DNA of 8,167 bases. Origin: Bdellovibrionales bacterium. Its GTDB lineage: Bacteria; Bdellovibrionota; Bacteriovoracia; Bacteriovoracales; Bacteriovoracaceae. Under the pieces are notes generated by a model. That model did no database searches. It had not been told where the DNA came from and saw only the letters and a list, made by a program, of their open reading frames with translations. Location: assembly GCA_023250775.1 (NCBI GenBank), contig JAHFAA010000160.1, positions 1 to 8,167 on the forward strand. Reading direction: 5' to 3'. The translations under genes were made by a program, and so were the position numbers. Below are positions 1-7,107 of this stretch, in pieces (position 1 is the stretch's first letter; every line of letters starts with the position of its first letter).

Positions 1-2048
1 GGACAGACGATGAGAACACGCTTCAATCCTTTCTCAATTGATTTAAGAAGCGCAATGACCTGAATCGTTTTACCCAAACCCATATCGTCGGCGAGGCAGG
101 CGCCGAGTCTATGCTCAAAAAGAAAACGCAGCCAGTTGTATCCGACGCGCTGATAGGGACGAAGAACTCCCCCTAAAGACTCTGGAATGTCATAGGTTGG
201 CATTTCAGTTAAATTTAAAAGTTTGTGGCAGAGATTTTCTTCTTCTTCCGTCAAAATGCCGGCGATGCCGATTTTTTTGAGTTCAAAGATTTCGATGATT
301 CGTGCGCGATTATAAGGGATGGAAAAACGATATTCGCGGAGATCATTATCGGCCAATTTGCCTTCAGTTTTTGTTGAGCTGTCGAAAACTTTTGAAAGCA
401 TTTTTGCCAGATTTAATTGGTCGTTATTGAGAAGAATCAGACCCGCATCAGACATCGCCATGCCGGTTTGCTTATCAACATTTTTGAGAATATCAAAGTC
501 CCTGGCATTAAGTGTAACATCAAGTTCAAACCATTTTGTGGTCGAAGAGCGCCGTTCGAAACGAATCCGTGAATGCCATTGGCCAATTTCCCGACGATCA
601 AAATAGACGGCAATACCTCGCAATTGGACTTTTTCGATAAAGCTTCGCAAATGTTGAAAAGCGACTCCCGTTTGTATGTTATAGATAAGATTGAGTTGCT
701 CTTTGTGATAAACCGAAAAACGAAAAATGGTATCACCAAAGGCGTCAATCAAAGAATTGAAGAGATCGATTAAGACGTCTTTTTCAACTTGAACAAAACA
801 TTGATTAAACAAATCAAATTCATAATATGGTCCAGGCGCGACCATGTATTGCATATAGATAGGCCAATCGCGCCTCAAGCGGTCAAAGGTATTGGCGCGA
901 AATGAAATATTATTATCGCCTTTGAAAATTTCGTGTAGATGGAGGATAAAGCTGTACGCATCTTTTTTCTTTTTGAAACTGCCAAGCAGGCCATCTTCAA
1001 AAGTGAGCGCGCTAAAAATCTCCGGAGGGGAGTATAGCTTTTTACTCTCGTCAATAAACGAAAGCTCAAAGTCGAGAGTATTTTTATCTGAAGCATTAAT
1101 CGAAATCGTGGGGGTAATCTTCGAGACCTCATGTTCATGAAGCCTTTTTCCTTGAAGGATTAGATCACAGTACTCAGAAAATCCAGGCAGGGTAGAAAAC
1201 CAGATAAGTTGATTGATCCCGATATCGAAATGCAAGTATCTCAGCTTTTGCACAATATCTTTGACTTCGCTGGGGAAATGCCAGGCCTCCCCTGTTTTCC
1301 AATTGAACAAATACAGGTTCTCAAAAATGGAAATGTCCTTCTCGACAATGGGCGCCCCGCCTTCGTCCATTACCGGACGCTGAAAAGTAAAAAATAATTC
1401 AGGCACATCGGGAATGAGATTGGGGGTTTCGGGCGGTCTATAGTTGTAGTGTATTTGAAGTTTTCCTTCCCAATTTTTTGGAACTGGAAAGGGAACTGTT
1501 TTTTTTGTCGTGAGAACATATTGGAGTGTTGAATATGTTGAGCTGGGTGAAGCTCCTTGAAGCTTACTGGGCCCATTGATCACTGTTCCAAACTCGAGCG
1601 GTGTCACGGCCCCCATTTGTTTCATGTCGCCATCAGCATGAAGATTGTTCATGTTCTGATTAAGTCCATGATAAATATTGATTGCCTGAGAGCGAGAATC
1701 GGGCAAATTATCTTGATCCTGCGTTTGCTGGGCAAAAAAATGGTAGATAAATAACGACGCCGTATGGGCGCAGTGAGATTCTTTGGTCCACAGCGAGCAG
1801 TCGCAGTTAGAGCTTAGAACGCCATCAATATGGTTGGAGTGAAAGCGATAGACAATTTTGGCCTCATGGGCACGATCGTCACGCACAATGCCTGAAACGA
1901 TAATATATCTCTCAGTTTCTTTTACAAAAGAAATTGAGAGTCGTGAAAGCATGAGCAGTTTGCGGGCTTGACGAAGAACGGATTCAGAAAATAAATTCTT
2001 ACCATCAAGGGCCGGTTTTTCAATGCTGGTCGCGGGAATATCATTCAT
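1..2048 (-). CDS. SWIM zinc-finger SNF2-family helicase (3' end cut by window)
   Basis: The frame is open from an ATG at 2048 to the window edge, about 682 residues. An N-terminal SWIM zinc finger is visible as C82-x-C84-x8-C93-x-H95. A long middle region follows (about residues 200-620) that resembles the bacterial SNF2-associated domain, and then the start of the SNF2 ATPase: LRPYQ at 629-633 with a following GYNWLRFLFE segment, and motif I DDMGLGKT at about 654-661. Proteins of this family are ATP-driven double-stranded DNA translocases; SWIM fingers bind DNA or protein. The DEAH box and the second RecA lobe would lie beyond the window, so catalytic completeness cannot be judged. The gene has its own promoter and lies after the rpoD terminator, so it is probably transcribed independently. 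No clear Shine-Dalgarno precedes the ATG. Family call is firm; the biological role (repair, transcription, defence) is unknown. Confidence 0.93.
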   Translation of the reverse strand, partial: MNDIPATSIEKPALDGKNLFSESVLRQARKLLMLSRLSISFVKETERYIIVSGIVRDDRAHEAKIVYRFHSNHIDGVLSSNCDCSLWTKESHCAHTASLFIYHFFAQQTQDQDNLPDSRSQAINIYHGLNQNMNNLHADGDMKQMGAVTPLEFGTVINGPSKLQGASPSSTYSTLQYVLTTKKTVPFPVPKNWEGKLQIHYNYRPPETPNLIPDVPELFFTFQRPVMDEGGAPIVEKDISIFENLYLFNWKTGEAWHFPSEVKDIVQKLRYLHFDIGINQLIWFSTLPGFSEYCDLILQGKRLHEHEVSKITPTISINASDKNTLDFELSFIDESKKLYSPPEIFSALTFEDGLLGSFKKKKDAYSFILHLHEIFKGDNNISFRANTFDRLRRDWPIYMQYMVAPGPYYEFDLFNQCFVQVEKDVLIDLFNSLIDAFGDTIFRFSVYHKEQLNLIYNIQTGVAFQHLRSFIEKVQLRGIAVYFDRREIGQWHSRIRFERRSSTTKWFELDVTLNARDFDILKNVDKQTGMAMSDAGLILLNNDQLNLAKMLSKVFDSSTKTEGKLADNDLREYRFSIPYNRARIIEIFELKKIGIAGILTEEEENLCHKLLNLTEMPTYDIPESLGGVLRPYQRVGYNWLRFLFEHRLGACLADDMGLGKTIQVIALLKSIEKGLKRVLIVC

Positions 2049-2068
2049 GGTTTTACTGTCGGCCGTGT

Positions 2069-2083
2069 TGATCAATCAGATCA
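2069..2083 (-). repeat. Small inverted repeat in the SNF2 gene leader
   Basis: TGATC and GATCA arms flank a 5-nt spacer, just downstream of the predicted transcription start of the SNF2 gene. It could be a weak hairpin or a small operator, but a 5-bp dyad may be chance. Confidence 0.25.
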
Positions 2084-2095
2084 GGTTAAACGTTC

Positions 2096-2124
2096 ATTCT
2101 AACTGATTTTTACGTTTTTATGAA
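2096..2124 (-). promoter_or_regulatory. Sigma-70-type promoter of the SNF2 helicase gene
   Basis: Read on the minus strand, a -35-like TTCATA (2124-2119; 4 of 6 consensus bases) is separated by exactly 17 nt from a -10-like TAGAAT (2101-2096; 5 of 6). Transcription would start near 2089, giving a leader of about 40 nt. The site sits between the rpoD terminator and the SNF2 start codon, which is where a promoter is expected. Confidence 0.55.
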
Positions 2125-2136
2125 TGTTCGTCTGAT

Positions 2137-2171
2137 AACAAAAAGGTCCCAAATTAAGGGACCTTTTTGTT
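2137..2171 (-). terminator. Intrinsic terminator of the rpoD operon
   Basis: A perfect 14-bp stem (2137-2150 pairing with 2158-2171) encloses a 7-nt loop. The arms contain GGTCCC/GGGACC with flanking A5 and T5 tracts, so transcripts on the minus strand end in TTTTTGTT. It lies 28 bases past the rpoD stop codon. Because the A and T tracts are symmetric, it would also work on plus-strand transcripts, but no plus-strand gene is seen here. Confidence 0.92.
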
Positions 2172-2199
2172 TTGCTTTACTATTTTGTGGAATGCGTAA

Positions 2200-4035
2200 C
2201 TAATTGTTGCCAGCAGCATTTCCGCTGCCTTCACCACTTCCAGGGCCACCAGCGCCTCCGCTACCAAAACCATTGCCGACACCAGCGTGACCTTCTAGGT
2301 AGGATTTCAGCAATTTTGCACGACTTGGATGGCGTAATTTCCGCAGCGCTTTTGCCTCGATTTGGCGGATACGTTCGCGAGTAACAAAGAAATCTTGTCC
2401 AACTTCTTCCAATGTATGGTCAGACTTTTCTCCGATTCCAAAACGCATGCGCAGCACTTTTTCTTCACGAGGAGTTAAAGTTGCCAAAACCGCACGGGTT
2501 TGCTCCGACAAAGTAATGCTCATGACCGCATCGGCAGGAGAAATCATTTTTTTATCTTCAATAAAATCGCCTAAACTTGAATCCTCTTCCTCGCCAATCG
2601 GAGTTTCGAGAGAAATCGGTTCCTTGGAAATTTTCTGAACTTTTTTGACCTTGTCGACTGGAAGCTCCATTCGATCAGCAATCTCTTCGGGGGTTGGTTC
2701 ACGACCAAGCTCCTGAATGAGTTGTCGAGTTGTACGAACCATTTTGTTGATCGTTTCAATCATGTGAACTGGAATTCGAATGGTTCGCGCCTGATCGGCA
2801 ATCGCGCGAGTAATGGCCTGGCGAATCCACCAGGTAGCATACGTCGAAAACTTATAGCCACGACGGTATTCAAATTTATCAACCGCTTTCATCAGACCAA
2901 TATTTCCTTCCTGGATCAAATCAAGGAATTGCAGGCCGCGGTTTGTGTATTTCTTAGCGATAGAAACAACCAAGCGGAGGTTGGCCTCGACCAGCTGAGA
3001 TTTAGCTTTGTCGGCCTTCTCTTCGCCTTTCAAAATGATGTTATACACGCTTTCGATATCTCGGTATTCCATACCAGCTTCAAGAGTAAGACGTCGTAAT
3101 TTTCTTAAAACGTCTTCTTGGTTACGAATAAGCTGTTCGATTTTGGCCTCTGTCGTGAAAAGATCTTTGGCCAATTTACGTTTGAAATTGTCATCCTCCA
3201 TAATTTTTTCATAGAGGACTTTGTATTCATCGGTATTTTTTACCTCGAGAAATTTAAAGATTCGATCTTCAGATTCATACAGCTCATTGAATTGCAGAAA
3301 GTATTTTTTAACCGGTTCAACGAAGCTATTGATGAGTTTACGGTTAAAAGTCAAATCGGCCAAACGAGCAGAAATATGTTCAAAGGTTTTTTTCTCTTGA
3401 ACTGTAAATTTTCGAAGCGTGCCGTCTTCTTGCTCGGTATCTTTCAGGAAAATTTTCAGGTCGTCGATAACCGCATAGATGTCGTCTTTAACTTGCTTGA
3501 TTTCCTGAGGCGCAGATTCATCGTCCAGACCACGCACCAACTCTTTTACAAATTCAGTGGAGTTTTCATGGCCTTCAATTTTATCCTTCAGCTTAATGAT
3601 TTCTTTGAGCGCGTGTGATGAGGTCAAGGACGAAGTGATAATTTCTCGCTCGCCTTCCTCAATTTGTTTTGCAATCTCAACTTCACCTTCTCGGGTCAGA
3701 AGGGCGACAGAACCCATGCGTTTCAAATAGAGTTTTACCGGATCGGTTGAGGCCGAACGGAGTTCCGCTTTCTCTTCGCGTGAAAGAGTTTCTTCGATAA
3801 TTTCAGTTCCATCCAGGCGAATGCCTTCTTCTGCGACAACTTCTTCAGTGCCGCTGGCCTGAACTTCAATGCGCATTTCAAAAATTTTCAGGAGAATTTT
3901 ATCAATATCATCTGGGGTGACGATACTGGCAGGAATTGCGTCATTAATCTCTTCTGGGGTGAGGAATTGTTGATCCCTTCCCTTATAGACGAGTTTTTGA
4001 AATTCCTTGGATTGTAAAAAGTTATCAGCTAGCAT
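2200..4035 (-). CDS. rpoD: RNA polymerase primary sigma factor RpoD (sigma-70)
   Basis: This 611-residue protein is the housekeeping sigma factor that directs core RNA polymerase to -10/-35 promoters. Domains in order: region 1.1 (about 5-60, with FLTPEEINDAIP), region 1.2 (about 98-130, DPVKLYLKRMG), a non-conserved insert (about 131-340), region 2 (about 348-425, including LDLIQEGNIGLMKAVDKFEY and the -10-reading FSTYATWWIRQAITRAIADQ), region 3 (about 427-500), and region 4 (about 515-573, with the helix-turn-helix VTRERIRQIEAKALRKLRHP). Having region 1.1 and the insert marks it as group 1, the essential type. Its length is close to E. coli RpoD (613). The unusual part is residues 582-611, a Gly/Ser/Ala/Asn-rich tail beyond the normal end of region 4. 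The ATG immediately follows the dnaG stop codon, so the two are likely translationally coupled; the stop is TAG. Confidence 0.98.
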   Translation of the reverse strand: MLADNFLQSKEFQKLVYKGRDQQFLTPEEINDAIPASIVTPDDIDKILLKIFEMRIEVQASGTEEVVAEEGIRLDGTEIIEETLSREEKAELRSASTDPVKLYLKRMGSVALLTREGEVEIAKQIEEGEREIITSSLTSSHALKEIIKLKDKIEGHENSTEFVKELVRGLDDESAPQEIKQVKDDIYAVIDDLKIFLKDTEQEDGTLRKFTVQEKKTFEHISARLADLTFNRKLINSFVEPVKKYFLQFNELYESEDRIFKFLEVKNTDEYKVLYEKIMEDDNFKRKLAKDLFTTEAKIEQLIRNQEDVLRKLRRLTLEAGMEYRDIESVYNIILKGEEKADKAKSQLVEANLRLVVSIAKKYTNRGLQFLDLIQEGNIGLMKAVDKFEYRRGYKFSTYATWWIRQAITRAIADQARTIRIPVHMIETINKMVRTTRQLIQELGREPTPEEIADRMELPVDKVKKVQKISKEPISLETPIGEEEDSSLGDFIEDKKMISPADAVMSITLSEQTRAVLATLTPREEKVLRMRFGIGEKSDHTLEEVGQDFFVTRERIRQIEAKALRKLRHPSRAKLLKSYLEGHAGVGNGFGSGGAGGPGSGEGSGNAAGNN

Positions 4036-5988
4036 TTACAATTCCTTTACTTGAGAAGTTTTCCTTCTCGTTTTATTAAGTTCGTGCAATTTTTTTTGCA
4101 CTTCATTTAGTTCTTCAAGCAAAAAGTTAGCGCCTTCTAAAGTGTCGTTCTTAAGCTGTCGTTCCTTGATCGTGTATCGCTTAGTTTTTTGCCGCTCTTC
4201 CTCAAGTCGATGATATAAATCTTTAAGTAATTTTTCTGCGATCTTAACTTCTAATGTCCTGTCATGAGTTTTAGCGTGACCATTTGTTTGGTGACCGAGA
4301 TCAAAAAGAATTGCTCCGACAACTTCTTTTAAAGATACTGGCCATCGCTCCTGATTTAAGATGGCCAAGGCCATGTCAACAAACTCTGCCTCTTCCACCT
4401 CAAAATAAAGGTCTCTTAAAGAGCCAACATACTGTTTTATCTCATCGCTTTCGAGTAAATCAAGCACTTCTTTGAGTTTTTCTTGTGCCAAGCAGAGGGG
4501 ATTTTCTAAGAGCAGTCTTAAGATCAAAGTGTGAGACTTGGAAATTTTCAATTCTTGTTTCAATTCTGCTGCGGCAGGAACTTCGGGACGCTCGGATATT
4601 TCGCTGGGAGTTGAGATCGGAGCTTGAGTTTTGAGCGTGGGCACTGGATTTATGGGACTCGTCAGGCCTAAGCGGGCGGCATCTCCCTTGAGAAAGCTTT
4701 GATATTCTTGGCGAATGGTGGTCGAATCCGATTTTAATCCAATTTTTTGCGCGAAACTCATGATTCGTTCGCTGGCACTGAGTGAGTCACCCAAAGGTGC
4801 CAAAAGTGTGAAGGCCTTAAGAAGCAGGGCCTGTTTTTGTTCGATCAGCTCGGGCATTTTTTCGGGATATTCTTTCGCCAGCAGGTAATCAATCAGAATA
4901 GGGGCCTCATCCATGCGTTTTTGTAGGGATAGCGCACCTTCATTTTTCAATAATTCATCAGGGTCTTTGTAGGGAGAAAAATCTAAATACTTGGGCATGA
5001 TTCCAATTTTGTGCAGGAGATTAGCGGAACGTTGGGCCGCTTGCATTCCCGGCCCGTCAGAATCCAAGGCCAGCCAGATGTTTTTGGTCAGACCTCTGAT
5101 ATGGGATAGGCCGAATTCATTCATGGCCGTACCCATAATGGCGACAGATTGTTTGAAACCGTGCTGGAACAAAGCGATGGCATCCATATTTCCCTCACAC
5201 AAGATGAGTTGGTCCAACTCACGGATAGAGGGTTTTGCAAAGTGCAGGCCATAGAGAAGACTCTTCTTACTGAAGACAAAGGATTCATTTGAGTTCAAGT
5301 ATTTAGGCTGCTGTTCGTCGCGAATGGCCCGCGCCGTGAAGCCTTGGATATGGCCGAAATGATCCCAAATCGGAAACATAATGCGGTCGCGAAACTTATC
5401 GTAATAGCGGTTCTTGTGGTTTTTGTCCTCGAGGATCAGGCCAATTTTGAGCGCCATTTGTAGAGCGGAAGCGCGATCTGCTTCATGAGGGATACTTTCC
5501 AGATAATGGGTTAGGGCCGAATTATGAGGCGCAAATCCCAATTGGAACTGCTCGGCGATTTCTGGATGAAGAGCGCGGGCCTGAAGAAAATCTTGGAAAA
5601 CAGGATGAGGTCCGTCAGCGGCGATCTTGCCATAAATCAAGACCGCTTTGCTTAAGATTTTTCGCGCCAGAAGGCGTTCGGGATCGACGTTTTGGACACG
5701 ATCAAGTTCATCAGTGCTAAGACCCAAAATTTTGGCACACTCGCGCAGCGCCTCACGAAAATCAAGATGCTTAAATTTTTGCACGAAGGTGATGGCATCA
5801 CCGCCCACATCGCAGGCGAAACATTTAAAAAGTTTTTTAGTATCATTGACGACCAGTGAAGGTTTGCGGTCGGGGTGAAAAGGGCATAATCCTTTGATGG
5901 TGCTGCCGCTTTTTTGCAAAGAAATAAACTGCCCGACAACGGCAGAAATCGGGGACTCTTTTATTTGGCGAATTAAATCATCACTCAC
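4036..5988 (-). CDS. dnaG: DNA primase DnaG
   Basis: This 650-residue primase makes the RNA primers for DNA replication at the fork, working with the DnaB helicase. The N-terminal CHC2 zinc-binding domain uses C35, H38, C56 and C59. The RNA polymerase domain follows, with RYYDKFRDRIMFPI near 194-207 and PKYLNSNESFVFSKKSLLYG near 228-247. The Toprim metal site is visible as E265 (EGNMD, 265-269), D309 and D311 (DSDGPG), with the conserved KDPDE at 341-345. Residues about 480-650 form a helical, charged C-terminal region in the position of the DnaB-binding domain. Two deviations from E. coli are seen: EGYMD is EGNMD, and DGDRAG is DSDGPG; the acidic metal ligands are kept. The start is GTG at 5988, supported by GAGGA 8 nt upstream. 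It lies 28 nt after trmB and abuts rpoD. Confidence 0.98.
   Translation of the reverse strand: MSDDLIRQIKESPISAVVGQFISLQKSGSTIKGLCPFHPDRKPSLVVNDTKKLFKCFACDVGGDAITFVQKFKHLDFREALRECAKILGLSTDELDRVQNVDPERLLARKILSKAVLIYGKIAADGPHPVFQDFLQARALHPEIAEQFQLGFAPHNSALTHYLESIPHEADRASALQMALKIGLILEDKNHKNRYYDKFRDRIMFPIWDHFGHIQGFTARAIRDEQQPKYLNSNESFVFSKKSLLYGLHFAKPSIRELDQLILCEGNMDAIALFQHGFKQSVAIMGTAMNEFGLSHIRGLTKNIWLALDSDGPGMQAAQRSANLLHKIGIMPKYLDFSPYKDPDELLKNEGALSLQKRMDEAPILIDYLLAKEYPEKMPELIEQKQALLLKAFTLLAPLGDSLSASERIMSFAQKIGLKSDSTTIRQEYQSFLKGDAARLGLTSPINPVPTLKTQAPISTPSEISERPEVPAAAELKQELKISKSHTLILRLLLENPLCLAQEKLKEVLDLLESDEIKQYVGSLRDLYFEVEEAEFVDMALAILNQERWPVSLKEVVGAILFDLGHQTNGHAKTHDRTLEVKIAEKLLKDLYHRLEEERQKTKRYTIKERQLKNDTLEGANFLLEELNEVQKKLHELNKTRRKTSQVKEL
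4042..4048 (-). promoter_or_regulatory. Ribosome binding site of rpoD inside the end of dnaG
   Basis: AAAGGAA on the minus strand lies 7 nt (counted from the AAGGA core) before the rpoD ATG, entirely inside the last dnaG codons. Together with the zero-base gap between stop and start (TAA then ATG), it fixes the rpoD start and suggests translational coupling. Confidence 0.75.
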
Positions 5989-5996
5989 GAAACCGG

Positions 5997-6001
5997 TCCT
6001 C
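5997..6001 (-). promoter_or_regulatory. Ribosome binding site selecting the dnaG GTG start
   Basis: GAGGA on the minus strand is 8 nt before a GTG codon at 5988-5986. It decides the start, because no ATG gives a full-length zinc-finger domain here. Confidence 0.7.
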
Positions 6002-6016
6002 GCTCAGTTGTCAGCA

Positions 6017-6778
6017 TTAATTTGTCAGGGACGATGAAGCTTTCGTTGATGTCAGTACGAAGGCCTTAATCTTTGTTCCCTGAGAAATGAAAATCCTCTC
6101 AAACTTTGTTTGAAAAGTGGAGAGGAAAGGCGCCGAGTCAGTGGTGAAGACGCCGCTTGCAAGCTCTTCCCAGAGATTTTTTGTTTTAAATTCGACTGTA
6201 AATTGGCCTTGGTTTTGCAGGAGATTTTCCATCCATTCGGCATAGCCATCATGATCTGTTTTAACAAAAAGTTTTCCGCCTGGTTTTAAAACTTGGTAAG
6301 CATTTTGCAGCAGCGGTAGTTGGAAAAGGCGTTTCTTGTGATGCTTTTTTTTCGGCCAGGGATCAGAAAAGAAAAAGAAAATTCCGTCTAATTCATTTTC
6401 GCCAAAAGTCAGTGCGATTCGTTCGCCGCGTGCACGAAGATAGCAAAAATTTTTGAATTCCATTTTGGAAAGTTTTTTTGCCACTTGATAGCTGCGTTTA
6501 AAGCGATAATCCAACCCTACAAAATTGGCGTGTGAATTCTTTTCGCAAAATTCCATCATGAAATCGCCGTATCCTGTTCCGATTTCTAAGTAGAGTGGGG
6601 CCTGACGTTTAAAATATTTTTCATTCCAATGACCAGAAAACGCCTCGCCTTCGGTGTCGCGCAAAACGAATTCCTGAAATTCCCCTAAACGATCGTGATA
6701 GGGGTTATCATGCTTATAAACAAAATCTGGTCTGTAGGTGTGATCCATGGAAGGTGCTGTGTAGCAAACTAGATGCAT
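6017..6778 (-). CDS. trmB: tRNA (guanine-N7-)-methyltransferase TrmB
   Basis: TrmB uses S-adenosylmethionine to methylate N7 of G46 in the variable loop of tRNAs. The Rossmann-fold SAM motif LEIGTGYGDF is at 64-73, the family signature DPWPKKKHHKKRL at 139-151, TDHDGYAEWM at 174-183, and a C-terminal TKFERIFISQGTKI at about 224-237 that matches the substrate-binding end of the family. The longest ATG-started frame gives 253 residues, but M11 (ATG at 6748) would give MDHTYRPDF and 243 residues and is equally plausible. Neither ATG has a good Shine-Dalgarno. The same frame extends upstream to another ATG at 6820 but is interrupted by TGA at 6793-6791, so initiation here is unusual. It lies 28 nt before dnaG and probably shares its transcript. 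Confidence 0.95.
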   Translation of the reverse strand: MHLVCYTAPSMDHTYRPDFVYKHDNPYHDRLGEFQEFVLRDTEGEAFSGHWNEKYFKRQAPLYLEIGTGYGDFMMEFCEKNSHANFVGLDYRFKRSYQVAKKLSKMEFKNFCYLRARGERIALTFGENELDGIFFFFSDPWPKKKHHKKRLFQLPLLQNAYQVLKPGGKLFVKTDHDGYAEWMENLLQNQGQFTVEFKTKNLWEELASGVFTTDSAPFLSTFQTKFERIFISQGTKIKAFVLTSTKASSSLTN

Positions 6779-6790
6779 CTCGGCAACAGG

Positions 6791-6820
6791 TCAGTGCGCC
6801 GCGTTGGCGCACCATCTCAT
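6791..6820 (-). CDS. Possible 9-codon leader ORF before trmB
   Basis: ATG at 6820 is preceded by AAGGA (6830-6826) at 5-nt spacing, the best ribosome site near trmB, and encodes MRWCANAAH before TGA. It is in frame with trmB and stops 12 nt before the trmB ATG. A 7-bp hairpin lies within its codons. This could be a leader peptide that delivers ribosomes to trmB by reinitiation, or simply chance. A sequencing error or TGA readthrough joining it to trmB cannot be excluded. Confidence 0.3.
   Translation of the reverse strand: MRWCANAAH
6794..6812 (-). repeat. GC-rich hairpin upstream of trmB
   Basis: GTGCGCC and GGCGCAC form a perfect 7-bp stem around a 5-nt loop. There is no T-tract after it on either strand, so it is not a standard terminator. 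It ends 15 nt before the trmB ATG and could affect translation initiation, RNA processing or attenuation. Confidence 0.6.
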
Positions 6821-6830
6821 TGAATTCCTT

Positions 6831-7097
6831 TTAGGCGGCCTTCTTTTTTTTCTTTTCGCTTCCTTTGCTGTCTTCAGGAGTTGAATTTGACTCTACTTTT
6901 TCACCGGCAATCCAAAGCGAAAGAAGGTGGGCCGCTTTTTTTGCCAGGTTCGGGTCTTTCATTTTTTCCCCGAGGGCCTTACGAAATTGCTCAATTTGCT
7001 GTTTTATATTTTCTATTTCCATAGGAGAGGGTGTCTTCTTTTCAGCGTCTTTAAATTTAAAATGCAGAATATTTGAGCGTTTTTTCTTGGGATTCAT
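6831..7097 (-). CDS. Small lysine-rich hypothetical protein
   Basis: I do not recognise this 88-residue protein. It starts with a basic stretch (MNPKKKRSN), has a central helical, charged segment (about residues 25-70, with IENIKQQIEQFRKALGEK and KKAAHLLSLWIAG) and ends in a Ser/Glu/Lys-rich tail (SEKKKKKAA). No signal peptide or membrane segment is visible. The pattern suggests a soluble, possibly coiled or nucleic-acid-binding protein, but that is only inference. It begins 10 nt after the preceding small gene and ends just before trmB, so it is probably in the same operon. No clear Shine-Dalgarno precedes its ATG. An A8 run near its end (6851-6844) contains an in-frame A AAA AAG slippery heptamer. 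Confidence 0.7.
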   Translation of the reverse strand: MNPKKKRSNILHFKFKDAEKKTPSPMEIENIKQQIEQFRKALGEKMKDPNLAKKAAHLLSLWIAGEKVESNSTPEDSKGSEKKKKKAA

Positions 7098-7107
7098 ATA
7101 ATTACAA

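Noticed and set aside
437..748. 103-residue minus-strand frame
   Set aside because: It overlaps the SNF2 gene in another frame; the SNF2 frame is continuous through this region and carries recognisable motifs.
3118..3618. 166-residue open frame on the plus strand
   Set aside because: It lies fully antisense to the non-conserved region of rpoD, has a low-complexity Phe-rich translation typical of a shadow frame, and has no matching neighbours.
6794..6812. Hairpin as an intrinsic terminator between the small gene and trmB
   Set aside because: No T-tract follows on either strand, and trmB starts only 15 nt later.
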